Of a stretch of DNA of 11,506 bases, positions 1-4,995 are shown in pieces (the stretch's first letter is position 1; every line of letters starts with the position of its first letter). This stretch comes from Sulfurimonas sp. (GTDB taxonomy: Bacteria > Campylobacterota > Campylobacteria > Campylobacterales > Sulfurimonadaceae). Both the position numbers and the translations under genes were made by a program. Below the pieces are notes generated by a model, which saw nothing but the letters and a program-made list of their open reading frames with translations, was not told the DNA's origin and made no database searches. Location of the stretch: the NCBI GenBank assembly GCA_022712775.1, contig JAFLJZ010000170.1, positions 1-11,506 on the forward strand. Reading direction: 5' to 3'.

Positions 1-257
1 TTGTCAAATGATTCATAAAATTTTTCATCTCCAAAGTATTGTCGCATTGGGTCACGTAAGAGGTAGAAAAAATAACGCAGTCTTCCTATAAGCGGGTAAT
101 TTATAAGTAGCTGGTCTTCTCTTTGAATAAATTTATCATAGATAAAAACAACAATACCAATAAGAGAAAAAACAACAATAGATGCTTTAAATAAAAACAT
201 CATTATAGGAAAATCATACCCGCCTAAATTATTTGTAAAACTAAGCAAGGCTTCCAT
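1..257 (-). CDS. FMN-binding glutamate synthase-like protein, N-terminal part (runs off left edge)
   Basis: Only the first 85 complete codons are present; the gene continues past base 1. The ATG is at 257-255, three bases after the stop of the DoxX gene, so the two are almost certainly co-transcribed. Residues about 17-40 form a hydrophobic membrane anchor. Then come YDKFIQRE, LLINYPLIGRLRYF and LRDPMRQYFGDEKFYESF. This anchor followed by an 'INYPxIGRxRY ... RQYFGDE' stretch is typical of the stand-alone, membrane-anchored FMN-binding glutamate synthase family (GltS/GltB alpha-subunit-like). The catalytic FMN/Fe-S barrel would lie in the missing part. Family members lack the amidotransferase domain and their physiological reaction is often unclear. 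The assignment is from remembered family resemblance of the N-terminus only; the membrane anchor and gene pairing are seen directly. Confidence 0.7.
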   Translation of the reverse strand, partial: MEALLSFTNNLGGYDFPIMMFLFKASIVVFSLIGIVVFIYDKFIQREDQLLINYPLIGRLRYFFYLLRDPMRQYFGDEKFYESFD

Positions 258-260
258 CAG

Positions 261-701
261 CTAACTTTTATCGCCAAAAATCAATCTATCAAAAGAGAAT
301 TTTCCAGCACCCTGCGTAAAAAAGATAAATAAAAACAGCATATAATACATAGGGATTTCAAAACCGTTATCTCCGGCTGCAAATCCATGTGGTAAATGCA
401 CCATAAAAATTGCTACAAGCATAATAACAATCAAAGGTAGTGATATAAAACGCGTTAAAAATCCAAGTGTAAGTAAAATCACACCTGCGGCTTCTGTACT
501 TGCTGCCATGTAAGCATTTAACGTTGGGAATGGGATTCCCATCGAACCAAACCACGAGGCTACGTTATCAATTGAATTCCATTTCATCATTGCGGGCTCG
601 TAAAAACCATACGCTACCGCTAACCTCGCTGCAAGTAGTGAAAGGGATTTTCCATATTCACTCAAACGAGAGAATTCCATATATATTTCTTTAGATTTCA
701 T
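261..701 (-). CDS. DoxX family membrane protein, HvfX-like
   Basis: This is a 146-residue integral membrane protein with four hydrophobic segments at about 17-34, 61-83, 84-104 and 116-132, the normal DoxX layout and length. The stretches YGFYEPAMMKW (31-41), MGIPFPTLNAYMAAS (54-68) and DNGFEIPMYY (111-120) match what I remember of the HvfX subgroup. That subgroup accompanies HvfABC-type copper-linked RiPP operons; the biochemical role of HvfX is not firmly known. The start is fixed by GGAG six bases before the ATG; Met8 has no comparable ribosome site. The FMN glutamate synthase-like gene follows after 3 bases. A direct repeat and -10 upstream (731-762) match those of the cysteine-rich gene at 2433-2870, which suggests co-regulation. 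DoxX membership is near certain; the HvfX assignment is likely. Confidence 0.85.
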   Translation of the reverse strand: MKSKEIYMEFSRLSEYGKSLSLLAARLAVAYGFYEPAMMKWNSIDNVASWFGSMGIPFPTLNAYMAASTEAAGVILLTLGFLTRFISLPLIVIMLVAIFMVHLPHGFAAGDNGFEIPMYYMLFLFIFFTQGAGKFSFDRLIFGDKS

Positions 702-730
702 AATAAGCTCCTACACTCTAAATATATAAA

Positions 731-762
731 ATTGTACTCTTAAAGTGTGTACTCTTTGTGTA
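731..762 (-). promoter_or_regulatory. DoxX promoter with direct-repeat operator
   Basis: In the gene's direction, TACACA (762-757), five bases, TACACACTTT (751-742), five bases, then a -10-like TACAAT (736-731). The two TACACA halves repeat every 11 bp, one helical turn, as in sites bound by OmpR/PhoB-type regulators, and occupy the place of a -35. The same arrangement lies upstream of the cysteine-rich gene and a similar repeat upstream of the response regulator. An overlapping 8-bp repeat, GTACTCTT on the plus strand, starts at 734 and 749. Confidence 0.5.
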
Positions 763-789
763 CGGATCTCTCTAATCATGCCCTTATAA

Positions 790-888
790 TTATGTTATAC
801 TTTTTTTAAATATACAGCGACATTGCAACTTCAAGAAAATAAGCTTGTACCAGAATACGGGATTCACCCGAAATGGAAATTAAGATAA
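790..888 (+). other. Short open frame in the hydrolase leader (possible gene remnant or leader peptide)
   Basis: A frame open from 790 ends at TAA 886-888, nine bases before the hydrolase ATG, the usual spacing of an operon neighbour. Its tail reads QENKLVPEYGIHPKWKLR, which looks more protein-like than the surrounding AT-rich leader. There is no ATG; TTG at 823 is the only plausible start. It may be the last residues of a lost upstream gene, a leader peptide, or chance. I do not recognise a family. Confidence 0.2.
796..801 (+). promoter_or_regulatory. Extended -10 promoter for the MBL-GNAT operon
   Basis: TGTTATACT at 793-801 is an extended -10 (TG-N-TATACT). It would place the transcript start near 808, giving a leader of about 90 bases before the hydrolase ATG. 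No convincing -35 is seen, which is common in Campylobacterota. A second TATAAT-like element lies at 785-790. The divergent DoxX operator ends about 45 bases upstream of this transcript start. Confidence 0.4.
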
Positions 889-897
889 AGGTTTGAA

Positions 898-1767
898 ATG
901 AGATTTATACTAGTGTTCCTTATCGTATATACAGCAGGTTTTGCACAAAAGATAGAGCTAGAGATTCTAGGCTCGGGTGGACCTGAGTTAGATGGACGAG
1001 CAAGTAGCTCTTATATACTATGGATTGATGATAAGGCTAGGCTTTTAATAGATATGGGTAGTGGTTCTATGCTTCGCTTTGAGCAAAGTGGTGCTAAACT
1101 TGAAGACTTGGATGCAGTTGTTTTAACACACTTACACATAGACCATAGTGTAGACTTGCCCTCTTTTGTAAAGGCGGGATACTTTACAACTCGTGCAAAA
1201 AAATTAGAAATTATTGCCCCTTATGGAAATAAAGACTTCCCTTCTATAGGAGAGTATCTTCAAAACTTATTTGGTAAAAATGGTGCGTATAGATATATGC
1301 AAGATGTTCTTACACCCCAAAGCGATTCTTTTGAGATAGTTCCATTTGAAATCAACTCATCTACAATCATAAAAAAAGAGTATCAAGACTTTTCTCTGGA
1401 GTTAATAAATGTTTATCATGGAAGTGTTCCAGCCTTAGCATTAAGAATTAATGTAGGTGAAAAAAGTATCCTCATAAGCGGTGATACAAACAACAAAGAT
1501 TTTCACCTTGAAGTAATCGCTAAAGATGCTGATCTCTTTATCGCGCATCACGCAATAACATCACACTCAGGGAAATTTGCTAAACGCTTACATATGACTC
1601 CAAAAAACATTGCGCAAATCGCGCATGATTCTGATGTAAAAAAAGTTGTTCTTTCACATAGAATGAAAAGAACGCTTAAACACGAAAATGAAAGTAAACT
1701 AATAATCAAACAGATTTATAATGGTAAAGTAGTTTTTGCAGAAGATAGAATGAAACTAGAACTCTAA
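898..1767 (+). CDS. Secreted metallo-beta-lactamase-fold hydrolase
   Basis: This 289-residue protein has an N-terminal signal sequence (about 1-16, ending GFAQ), so it should act in the periplasm or at the membrane. The full di-zinc ligand set of the MBL fold is visible: THLHIDH at 77-83 (His78, His80, Asp82, His83), His174 in VYHG, Asp196 in SGDT and His254 in LSHR. The layout, with a late HHA segment at 217-219, resembles the RNase Z/arylsulfatase-like (AtsA) branch rather than antibiotic beta-lactamases; the substrate cannot be read from sequence. AAAGG a few bases upstream supports the ATG. The GNAT gene begins one base after its stop, so they form an operon. It diverges from the DoxX gene, and the shared intergenic operator could influence both. 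Confidence 0.85.
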   Translation: MRFILVFLIVYTAGFAQKIELEILGSGGPELDGRASSSYILWIDDKARLLIDMGSGSMLRFEQSGAKLEDLDAVVLTHLHIDHSVDLPSFVKAGYFTTRAKKLEIIAPYGNKDFPSIGEYLQNLFGKNGAYRYMQDVLTPQSDSFEIVPFEINSSTIIKKEYQDFSLELINVYHGSVPALALRINVGEKSILISGDTNNKDFHLEVIAKDADLFIAHHAITSHSGKFAKRLHMTPKNIAQIAHDSDVKKVVLSHRMKRTLKHENESKLIIKQIYNGKVVFAEDRMKLEL

Positions 1768-1768
1768 T

Positions 1769-2410
1769 ATGTTAGAGATTAAAAAGCTTGAGAATTATCA
1801 CTACTCAAAATTTATTGATGCTATAGAACTAGAGGGTTGGTACATTGAAGAAGCCTATCTCGAATCACTCTATTTAGAGTTCCCAAATGATTTTTTTGTC
1901 GCTTTTAATAACAAAACAATAGTAGGCTTTATCTCTGCACTTAAATATTCTGATGAATTTGGCTTTATTAGTAACTTTATAATTTTAAAAGAATTTCGTT
2001 CACTTGGATATGGAAAAATACTCTTTGAGCATGCACTTTTACATCTTAAGAATCGGCAAATTGCTTTAGAATGTATAAGAAAGCAAGAATCATTTTATAA
2101 AAAATATGAATTCAAAACGTATTATGATTCTATACATTATGTGCATACAATCAAAACAAAAGTCCAAGTTCAAACGCTTTGTTCTTCTGATTCCTGCACA
2201 AGCTATAAGGATGGATATAAAGTAACTATTGATTCATCATCAAATGAAGATACACTCAATATTTTTTATACTTTAATAAAAGACTTTAAAGTAGGAACAA
2301 AAATATATATAAAATGTAGCCCTTTAGATAAAAGCTTACTGTATGTAGTTAAAAAATTAAACATGAAAGAGTTTTCAAGAATGAGTAAGATGTATAATAA
2401 GATTTTGTAA
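1769..2410 (+). CDS. GNAT family N-acetyltransferase with extra C-terminal domain
   Basis: This is a 213-residue cytosolic protein. Residues about 3-120 form a GNAT fold: IVGFISAL at 51-58 (strand beta4) and the acetyl-CoA-binding loop FRSLGYGKILFE at 76-87 (R/QxxGxG type). ESFYKKYEF at 107-115 is the usual closing segment. Residues about 125-213 form a second half ending YIKCSPLDKSLLYVVKKLN. This resembles the C-terminal domain in YitH-like two-domain acetyltransferases (Acetyltransf_18), but that is a tentative match. The substrate is unknown. It starts one base after the MBL hydrolase stop and is probably translated from the same transcript. A hairpin just after its stop separates it from the convergent cysteine-rich gene. 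Confidence 0.8.
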   Translation: MLEIKKLENYHYSKFIDAIELEGWYIEEAYLESLYLEFPNDFFVAFNNKTIVGFISALKYSDEFGFISNFIILKEFRSLGYGKILFEHALLHLKNRQIALECIRKQESFYKKYEFKTYYDSIHYVHTIKTKVQVQTLCSSDSCTSYKDGYKVTIDSSSNEDTLNIFYTLIKDFKVGTKIYIKCSPLDKSLLYVVKKLNMKEFSRMSKMYNKIL

Positions 2411-2411
2411 A

Positions 2412-2440
2412 GTGCTAAGATTCAAAAGAATCTTACGCAC
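2412..2440. terminator. Hairpin between convergent genes
   Basis: TAAGATTC (2416-2423), loop AAAA, GAATCTTA (2428-2435) is a perfect 8-bp stem. It extends by GTGC (2412-2415) pairing GCAC (2437-2440) around a bulged C at 2436. It lies between the convergent GNAT and cysteine-rich genes and includes the latter's stop codon (2433-2435). Neither side has a strong T-run, so termination may be weak or may be factor-dependent. Confidence 0.5.
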
Positions 2441-2870
2441 ACTTTCCTGTTCCACATTTCATTGCTTCTTTTGGAGCTTCTGGAGCTGGTTTACTCATAG
2501 AACTACCACATTTTCCAGCTCCACACTTCATTGCAGCCTTAGGAGCTTTTTTTTCTACCGCACATGTACAATTACTTGTATCTTTACATGTACATGCTAC
2601 CTGAGCTGGACAAGTACATGCTTTACCCTCAGCCTTTGATTTACAGCAAGCTGGTTTTTTCATCTCAGCAGTCTTTGCTTCACAACATGCTGGTTTTTTC
2701 ATCTCAGCAGTTTTTGCTTCACGACATGCTGGTTTTTTCATATCTGGAGTAGCTTTCATTGAAGCCCCACATTTACCTGCACCACATTTCATATCTTCTG
2801 CACTAAGTGATGTGATACTCATTGCACTAAAGAGTAACGCACCTACTATAAGCGTCATTAATTGTTTCAT
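2433..2870 (-). CDS. Secreted cysteine-rich protein, HvfA/metallothionein-like (candidate metal-binding RiPP precursor)
   Basis: This 145-residue protein starts at ATG 2870, six bases after AGGA; an in-frame ATG at 2897 has no such support. Residues 1-24 are a Sec signal peptide (MKQLMTLIVGALLFSAMS...LSA). The mature part has 17 cysteines and almost no other hydrophobics. It opens with KCGAGKCG, then has about two and a half 13-residue repeats (MKKPACCEAKTAE), a CxC-rich core (ACTC, ACTC, NCTC), and closes with KCGAGKCG and KCGTGKCA. GKCG repeats behind a signal peptide are the hallmark of HvfA-type copper-binding RiPP precursors, whose cysteines are modified by an MNIO (DUF692) enzyme. The CxC core looks like metallothionein. 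No MNIO gene is in the window, so modification is unproven. Its promoter matches that of the HvfX-like DoxX gene. A role in envelope metal buffering is inferred. Confidence 0.85.
   Translation of the reverse strand: MKQLMTLIVGALLFSAMSITSLSAEDMKCGAGKCGASMKATPDMKKPACREAKTAEMKKPACCEAKTAEMKKPACCKSKAEGKACTCPAQVACTCKDTSNCTCAVEKKAPKAAMKCGAGKCGSSMSKPAPEAPKEAMKCGTGKCA
2650..2741 (-). repeat. 39-bp in-frame tandem repeat inside the cysteine-rich gene
   Basis: Two copies, 2650-2688 and 2689-2727, differ at only two of 39 bases, followed by the first 14 bases of a third copy to 2741. Each unit encodes MKKPACCEAKTAE. One difference turns the second cysteine of a pair into arginine (TGT to CGT), giving PACR in the N-terminal copy. 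The high identity suggests recent expansion or ongoing slippage. Confidence 0.9.
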
Positions 2871-2898
2871 TCGATTTCCTTTTGGGTTTAGTTGCACA

Positions 2899-2930
2899 AG
2901 TATATACTAAAAGTGTGTAGTTATTGTGAT
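2899..2930 (-). promoter_or_regulatory. Cysteine-rich gene promoter with direct-repeat operator
   Basis: In the gene's direction: ATCACA (2930-2925), five bases, TACACACTTT (2919-2910), five bases, and the -10 TATACT (2904-2899). The proximal half and its 5-base distance to the -10 are identical to the DoxX promoter. The distal half is less conserved, sharing CACA, but keeps the 11-bp period. Confidence 0.5.
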
Positions 2931-2979
2931 TAGTAATAAAAGTTTTTATTATATTATTAAGTGTAATTATATTCATAAT

Positions 2980-3008
2980 TTGACATTATTATTAATAAAT
3001 GATATAAT
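2980..3008 (+). promoter_or_regulatory. Perfect consensus sigma-70 promoter
   Basis: TTGACA (2980-2985), 17 bases, TATAAT (3003-3008). Both hexamers and the spacing match the ideal, which is unusual here, where most promoters lack a -35. The transcript would start near 3015. The only element downstream before the next promoter is the hairpin at 3039-3066. Confidence 0.6.
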
Positions 3009-3014
3009 TCTATA

Positions 3015-3076
3015 TTATATTAATTATAAGTAATATAATGCCTGTAGAATTTCCCCTCTACAGGCACAATTTTTAT
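3015..3076 (+). ncRNA. Candidate small RNA of about 60 nt with C-rich terminator loop
   Basis: The consensus promoter at 2980-3008 would start a transcript near 3015. It has an AU-rich single-stranded 5' part, then the hairpin at 3039-3066, and ends in TTTTT at 3070-3074. No ORF fits. The loop, ATTTCCCC, is C/U-rich and flanked by a strong 10-bp stem. A C/U-rich terminator loop that pairs with G-rich mRNA leaders is the mode of Helicobacter pylori RepG, so this may be a regulator of that type. It could instead be a stray transcript or an isolated terminator; the RNA itself is inferred. Confidence 0.45.
3039..3074 (+). terminator. Strong Rho-independent terminator
   Basis: TGCCTGTAGA (3039-3048) pairs perfectly with TCTACAGGCA (3057-3066) around an 8-base loop, followed after three bases by TTTTT. 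There is no gene immediately upstream on this strand, because the cysteine-rich gene points away. It therefore most simply ends the candidate small RNA and insulates the two-component promoter downstream. Confidence 0.7.
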
Positions 3077-3089
3077 ATCCATAATCCCT

Positions 3090-3122
3090 TACACATACTC
3101 TACACACTAAATATGATACACT
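3090..3122 (+). promoter_or_regulatory. Two-component system promoter with the same direct repeat (autoregulation)
   Basis: TACACA (3090-3095), TACTC, TACACACT (3101-3108): two halves with an 11-bp period, as at the DoxX gene. Candidate -10 elements are TATGAT (3112-3117) and TACACT (3117-3122). The latter begins 16 bases after the proximal half begins, close to the 15 seen at the two other genes. Transcription would start around 3124-3129. Confidence 0.45.
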
Positions 3123-3128
3123 TATCTT

Positions 3129-3179
3129 ATGAAAATACTTTTAATGGAGGAAGTGAACATGAATAGGTTATTCCTTTGA
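3129..3179 (+). CDS. Leader mini-ORF repeating the response-regulator N-terminus
   Basis: ATG at 3129 opens a 16-codon frame, MKILLMEEVNMNRLFL, ending at TGA 3177-3179. Its first seven residues (MKILLME) are identical to the start of the response regulator 47 bases downstream. Inside it, ATG at 3159 follows a strong GGAGG and gives the 6-residue MNRLFL. Its TGA overlaps the regulator's TTG start by two bases (TTGA), as in translational coupling. Either a partial duplication of the gene start or a coupling leader would explain it; expression is not shown. Confidence 0.35.
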   Translation: MKILLMEEVNMNRLFL

Positions 3180-3829
3180 AGATATTACTTATGGAGGATG
3201 ACCCCGTCCTATCAGATATTCTCCTCGACTATTTATCAGAATCATACAACATAGACTACGCCTATGATTCTAATGCAGTTTATACACAACTTGAATCAAA
3301 TAAATACGATCTTTTTATATTTGACATAAATGTGCAAGGTAAAAATGGTCTTGAACTTTTAGGTGAACTTCGTGCCTTTAATAATACTACACCAACTATT
3401 GTTATAACAGCCTACACAGACACCAAGCATTTAGAACAGGCCTTTGATTCTGGAGCACATGACTATATAAAAAAACCTTTTGAACTTGCTGAACTAAAGG
3501 TTCGTATTGAAAATACAAAAAAACTTTTTAATATTGACACCAAAGTAGAGATAAGAATTGCACAAAATATCTCTTACTTTCCGGAGGAAAAACAAGTACT
3601 CAAAGATAATCTTTCCATTCCATTAGGGATGAAAGATTCTCAAATTCTATGTTATTTTATTAACAATTCATCTCGTCTAATAAGCAACAATGAACTCACT
3701 CAAAATATATGGGACTATGAAAACATCCCAAGTGATGCAACTGTTCGATCCCATATAAGAACCCTTCGAGACATTATAGGTAAAGAAAAAATCATCACTA
3801 TTCGAGGGGAAGGCTATATCTATGAATAA
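3176..3829 (+). CDS. OmpR/PhoB-family response regulator
   Basis: This is a 217-residue DNA-binding regulator. The receiver domain (1-about 118) has the acidic pair Asp8/Asp9, phospho-acceptor Asp50 (IFD), Thr78 (VITA) and Lys100 before Pro101. The C-terminal winged helix (about 130-217) includes the recognition region DATVRSHIRTLR at 187-198 and the end IRGEGYIY. The start is TTG at 3176: it is the only start that keeps beta-strand 1 (KILLMEDD). It has only a weak TAGG upstream and probably depends on re-initiation from the mini-ORF ending over it. The kinase ATG lies inside the last codons (8-base overlap). The direct repeat upstream and at two envelope genes suggests autoregulation and a metal-related regulon; the signal is inferred only from these targets. 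Confidence 0.9.
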   Translation: MKILLMEDDPVLSDILLDYLSESYNIDYAYDSNAVYTQLESNKYDLFIFDINVQGKNGLELLGELRAFNNTTPTIVITAYTDTKHLEQAFDSGAHDYIKKPFELAELKVRIENTKKLFNIDTKVEIRIAQNISYFPEEKQVLKDNLSIPLGMKDSQILCYFINNSSRLISNNELTQNIWDYENIPSDATVRSHIRTLRDIIGKEKIITIRGEGYIYE

Positions 3830-4961
3830 AATCACAAAACGCTCATTCTATTCATTTTTAAGCCTTTACCTCATCTCTTCTTTCATCTTTTTAACACTGG
3901 CTTCTTATTGGTTCTATACAGCCCAATTATCCATGGAAATGAACTCTAATTTTCATAAAATGAATAATATATCAAAGCAGGTTACTTCCGATGTTATCTA
4001 TGTGCATATGATGAAAAAAGACTTTAAGCTTCAATCTTTTATAGAAGATAAAGTCGCTTTATTTGACAAAGATAAGAGACTTCTTTATGGCTCACTCCTT
4101 CAAGAAGTCGATTTTTCTAAAGAATACTATAAAGATAGGATGACATTTAGTTTAATCTCTAAAACAGTTTCAGGTTATCTTGGGCTTGAATATATAATTA
4201 TTCAAAATAACAAATGCGTAAGCAATGTGCAAAAACTTAAAAATACTGTTTTTTATACCGCACTCGCTGTTGGAATACTTATAATTATCATTGCCTTCTT
4301 GCTTTCTTACATGTTCTTAAAACCACTTAAAGATAAAATGCAAGAGATTGAAGAGTTTATAAAAGATACAACCCATGAGTTAAACACCCCAATATCAGCA
4401 CTTATGATGAGTACCTCTCGTGTTAAGGAAAAGAAGATTTATGATGAAAAAATTATTACTAATATCTCTATTAGCACAAAACAACTCTATGAAATCTACT
4501 CTTCGCTTACCTTTTTAAGCTTTGACACCGCAAGTGAAAAACCTCGCAAAATTGCATTTGAAGAGATTGTCCAAAATTCTATAGAATATTTTAATGAACT
4601 CATGAGAAAAAAAAATATCTTACTTTCTTTTGATAAAAATTCTTGTATTTTAAACATTGCACCAAGCAGAGCAACAATGCTGATTAACAATCTCCTAAGT
4701 AATGCTATAAAATACTCACCTCCTAACACAAATATTTCTTTAAAAATTTCTCAAAATGAGCTTAGTGTTCAAGATGAAGGAATTGGAATTCCAAAAGATA
4801 AGCTTGATAGTATTTTCGAGCGATTTAAACGTGCATCTTCTTACGCTGGAGGCTTTGGTATTGGACTTAGTATTGTTGAGAGTATCACCAAGGAATATGG
4901 ATATAAAATCAAAATAGAATCAGAAGAAAATAAAGGAACTATAGTCAAAATTACTTTTTAG
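3822..4961 (+). CDS. Membrane sensor histidine kinase
   Basis: This 379-residue partner kinase of the preceding regulator overlaps it by 8 bases. Membrane segments lie at about 10-32 and 142-166, enclosing a periplasmic sensor loop of about 110 residues with one cysteine (Cys132) and no recognised ligand motif. Phospho-acceptor His185 is in DTTHELNTP. The ATP-binding domain has the N-box NNLLSNAIKYS (289-299), G1 DEGIGIP (318-324), F-box FERFKRA (332-338) and G2 GGFGIGL (343-349), so it should be active. His185 lies only about 20 residues after the second membrane segment, leaving no room for a normal HAMP domain. G-rich GGGGAAGG before its ATG serves as ribosome site and is complementary to the candidate small-RNA loop. 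Confidence 0.9.
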   Translation: MNKITKRSFYSFLSLYLISSFIFLTLASYWFYTAQLSMEMNSNFHKMNNISKQVTSDVIYVHMMKKDFKLQSFIEDKVALFDKDKRLLYGSLLQEVDFSKEYYKDRMTFSLISKTVSGYLGLEYIIIQNNKCVSNVQKLKNTVFYTALAVGILIIIIAFLLSYMFLKPLKDKMQEIEEFIKDTTHELNTPISALMMSTSRVKEKKIYDEKIITNISISTKQLYEIYSSLTFLSFDTASEKPRKIAFEEIVQNSIEYFNELMRKKNILLSFDKNSCILNIAPSRATMLINNLLSNAIKYSPPNTNISLKISQNELSVQDEGIGIPKDKLDSIFERFKRASSYAGGFGIGLSIVESITKEYGYKIKIESEENKGTIVKITF

Positions 4962-4963
4962 AG

Positions 4964-4969
4964 TATAAT
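4964..4969 (+). promoter_or_regulatory. -10 element before the DUF234 gene
   Basis: A perfect TATAAT lies three bases after the kinase stop, with no clear -35. A start near 4976 would leave a short leader containing AAAGG at 4984-4988. It suggests that the DUF234-hydrolase pair has its own promoter rather than reading through from the kinase. Confidence 0.4.
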
Positions 4970-4995
4970 TTCAAATACAAACTAAAGGCTCTATC

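Noticed and set aside
898..1767. Antibiotic beta-lactamase
   Set aside because: The HLHIDH motif and overall layout fit the RNase Z/arylsulfatase-like MBL branch, and nothing points to drug hydrolysis.
2650..2741. CRISPR-like short repeats
   Set aside because: The 39-bp units are directly adjacent without spacers and in frame with a coding sequence.
2412..2752. Plus-strand open frames over the cysteine-rich gene
   Set aside because: They have odd Ser/Thr/Phe/Cys-only composition and are antisense shadows of the repeats; the minus-strand frame has a ribosome site and signal peptide.
3034..3039. Second TATAAT before the hairpin
   Set aside because: It would start transcription inside the hairpin stem; the upstream TTGACA-17-TATAAT is far better.
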